64,000 nt of DNA from NCBI RefSeq assembly GCF_013280595.1, contig NZ_JAAATY010000001.1:91861-155860 (forward strand), read 5' to 3'. Position numbers and translations under genes: made by a program. The notes under the pieces are model-generated. The model had not been told where the DNA came from. It saw only the letters and a list, made by a program, of their open reading frames with translations, and made no database searches. Shown here in pieces: positions 62,264 through 64,000 of this stretch. Within the stretch, counting starts at the first letter, position 1, and every line of letters starts with the position of its first letter. The stretch comes from Kibdelosporangium persicum. GTDB lineage: Bacteria > Actinomycetota > Actinomycetes > Mycobacteriales > Pseudonocardiaceae.

Positions 62264-63157
62264 ATGAGAGTCAAGCGGTTGGTCAGCCTGGGCGTCGCGC
62301 TGCTCAGTGCGACCGGATTCATTGTCTTCGCGCCAACAGCGGGCGCGGCCGGGCCGCGGCCCGCCTTCCAGTTGCCCTTCCCGTGCAATCAGGCCTGGCA
62401 CGGCAACTCCAGCAATTCCAGCGCGCACCGGGCCTGGGAGATCGACTTCAACCGGGGAAGCACGGCGGACGCGGATCTCGGTGACACGGTTGTCGCCGCG
62501 GCCGCGGGCAAGGTGGTCATCTCGGCGCACCAAGGATCCGCGAACGGTTACGGCAATCTCGTGAAGATCGACCACGGCGGCGGCTGGTCGACGTACTACG
62601 CGCACCTTCGGGTCCGCTCGGTGGGGCTGAACGCGCAGGTCAGCCGTGGTCAGAAGATCGGCGAGGTCGGTAACACCAGCAAACCGGGCAATGCGATCTC
62701 ACCGCATCTGCACTACGAGGTCCGGACGACGGACGCGGCCTATCCGGCGAACATCCAGAAGGCCGTGTTCAACGGCGTGACGTTCGGCTATCCGGACCAA
62801 ACCGTCACCTCGCGCAATTGTGGCGGGAGTGCGAACCCCTACGAAGCGGCAGAGGTTTGCGGCAGCGGTTTCGGCGTGATCGACTCCGCCGCGCTCGGTT
62901 CGGCGGCGACAGTGTATTTGCTGTGGAACGGCAGCACGTCGCAGAACTGTACGGTGACCATCAAGAACACCTCGGTCGGCAGCGCGACGGCGGTGTCGGC
63001 GTATTTGGAGGTGCAAGGCGCGAGCCGGGTCACTGATTCCGGCAATTTCGAGTACTACGCCGGACCGGTGCGGGCCGCCGCACCCGGCAAATGTGTCAAG
63101 TGGGGCGGCTCGGCCGGATCAACCCGCTACGACAGCCCTTTCGAGCACTGCTCGTGA
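62264..63157 (+). CDS. secreted M23 family metallopeptidase
   Basis: 297 aa. Signal peptide ending AGAAG, then an M23/LytM domain: Zn ligands in HRAWEIDFN (His/Asp) and SPHLHYEV (HxH), with the GDTVVAAAAGKVV strand and DHGGGWSTYYAHL between. The C-terminal about 100 residues (from CGGSANPYEAAEVCG) form an extra Cys-bearing beta domain likely for substrate binding. It cleaves peptide cross-links of cell walls, its own or those of competitors. GAAGGGA precedes the ATG at 62264; the earlier in-frame ATG at 62219 spoils the signal peptide. Confidence 0.88.
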   Translation: MRVKRLVSLGVALLSATGFIVFAPTAGAAGPRPAFQLPFPCNQAWHGNSSNSSAHRAWEIDFNRGSTADADLGDTVVAAAAGKVVISAHQGSANGYGNLVKIDHGGGWSTYYAHLRVRSVGLNAQVSRGQKIGEVGNTSKPGNAISPHLHYEVRTTDAAYPANIQKAVFNGVTFGYPDQTVTSRNCGGSANPYEAAEVCGSGFGVIDSAALGSAATVYLLWNGSTSQNCTVTIKNTSVGSATAVSAYLEVQGASRVTDSGNFEYYAGPVRAAAPGKCVKWGGSAGSTRYDSPFEHCS

Positions 63158-63169
63158 CTGCCGTGGTGC

Positions 63170-63871
63170 TCAGCCCCGCACGGTGATGTCGGCGGCGTGA
63201 GGCGCGGTGGCGATGGCAGGCTCCTGGCGGCCGAGCGCTTTCGAGCGGAGCGAGGACAAACCAACACAGGCGAGGGCTGCTACCGCTGCGACTTCGGTGA
63301 TCAGCAGCCCTCGCTCGACCGCGCCGAGCGGGATCGCGACCCACCAGCGGACTCCGGTGAACGGCTGGAGCACGACCGCGCCGAGGATCAACGCGAACCA
63401 GCCGAGCGACAGCACGCCCAGCCAGACCGGCCACGCGGCCCTCGCGGCCCGGCCGACGATGATCGCCGCGATCGGCAGCGTGAGGAACGCGACGACGCTG
63501 GCGTACCGGTGGATCATGCCGCCGACGCTCGGGCCGATCGCCCAGTTGTTCTTCGGGAACACCACGACGGCGATCAGGCACAGCGCCCAGACGGCGATCA
63601 GGACCGAGGCGGGGGAGACCGCCCTGATCACGCCACGGCCGACCAACGCGGCGATCACCGCGAAGGACCCGGCCGCGAGTGCCAGGACCCCGACGTTGAA
63701 CACCCAGGCGTCCTCCAGCAGCGCGTACTCGCTGACAGTCCGGCGCACGACGTTGACCTGCGACGACGGCGGCAGTACGTGCAGCAGCCCGATGAGCACG
63801 ACGGAGGCCGCGACGCCCACCAGCCCGAGATGACCCGTCGCTCGGGACCATGTGGTGCTGCTCGCGGGCAT
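63170..63871 (-). CDS. DUF998 family membrane protein
   Basis: 233 aa with six hydrophobic helices, starting GHLGLVGVAASVVLIGLLHVL and containing RRTVSEYALLEDAWVFNVGV, the DUF998 hallmark R-T-x-S-E-Y. Function unknown. AGGAGG lies eight bases before the ATG. It converges on the M23 gene with a 12-base gap. The 129 bases beyond its start (63872-64000) hold its promoter side and no gene I can support. Confidence 0.82.
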   Translation of the reverse strand: MPASSTTWSRATGHLGLVGVAASVVLIGLLHVLPPSSQVNVVRRTVSEYALLEDAWVFNVGVLALAAGSFAVIAALVGRGVIRAVSPASVLIAVWALCLIAVVVFPKNNWAIGPSVGGMIHRYASVVAFLTLPIAAIIVGRAARAAWPVWLGVLSLGWFALILGAVVLQPFTGVRWWVAIPLGAVERGLLITEVAAVAALACVGLSSLRSKALGRQEPAIATAPHAADITVRG

Positions 63872-64000
63872 AGGGAGTACCTCCTGCGGGTGAGTGGTTC
63901 TGACGAACGGACCAACTTCGGGAGAATTCCGGAGGTTCCCGGCGACAGCGGTTTGACAGCTTCCATGGCTGGGTACCTCTCGGCCATGTTTATCGGCACC

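Noticed and set aside
63655-63999. Minus-strand frame at the window end
   Set aside because: Mostly overlaps the DUF998 gene in another frame; the part beyond it has no ribosome-binding site or motif.

Overview
High-GC actinomycete chromosome, most likely from the Pseudonocardiaceae; the genus cannot be resolved from this window. Support for this: GC-rich codon use, many GTG starts, ATGA/GTGA stop-start overlaps, PknB-type kinases, WXG-like and DUF1023 proteins, MEDS/ATPase anti-sigma proteins, DUF222-HNH and DUF4331 proteins, and an aerobic (CobG-type) cobalamin pathway. I recognise no rRNA, tRNA, CRISPR array, prophage or intact insertion sequence.

Layout. 0.1-5.2 kb (minus): a coupled DUF4331 / TPR / NicO-type metal transporter operon and a Pro-rich surface protein. 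5.3-7.9 kb (plus): a membrane protein coupled to a non-RD Ser/Thr kinase. 8.0-9.7 kb: MEDS anti-sigma-type protein and a GNAT acetyltransferase. 10.0-28.1 kb: a putative oxalate (C2-acid) catabolic island. It holds a ketopantoate-reductase-like gene, a degenerate SelB-like gene plus a DUF6457 gene, an operon of TPP lyase, formyl-CoA:oxalate CoA-transferase, ADP-forming acyl-CoA ligase, Nramp-like transporter, membrane protein and TerC, a 62-aa protein, a VOC protein, a GntR/FCD regulator, an OxlT-like MFS carrier with a decayed paralogue beside it, and sucCD. Five sites sharing a core close to GTATGCWGTAKG lie at the promoter regions of these units, so I infer one regulon controlled by the FCD regulator. 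A DUF222-HNH gene sits inside the island.

28.1-40.4 kb: cobalamin biosynthesis (cobL-cobM-cobK; cobG-cobH-cobIJ; cobN behind a cobalamin riboswitch), interrupted by a WXG-like / DUF1023 hydrolase / lipoprotein cassette. 40.4-46.4 kb: gltBD. 46.7-49.9 kb: Tat-exported GH78 alpha-L-rhamnosidase behind a LacI-type palindrome. 50.0-54.0 kb: PAC2 protein and a MacAB-like exporter operon. 54.1-58.7 kb: unknown gene, PknB-like kinase with an extracellular sensor-like tail, PfkB kinase plus ADP-ribosylglycohydrolase. 58.8-63.9 kb: lipoprotein, argS, PaaX-type regulator, M23 peptidase, DUF998 membrane protein.

Two features stand out. The first is the oxalate-type regulon and its shared operator. The second is a family of 50-bp near-perfect palindromes (four full copies and one half copy) that sit exactly at gene ends, show paired arm substitutions, and in places supply stop codons or a ribosome-binding site.
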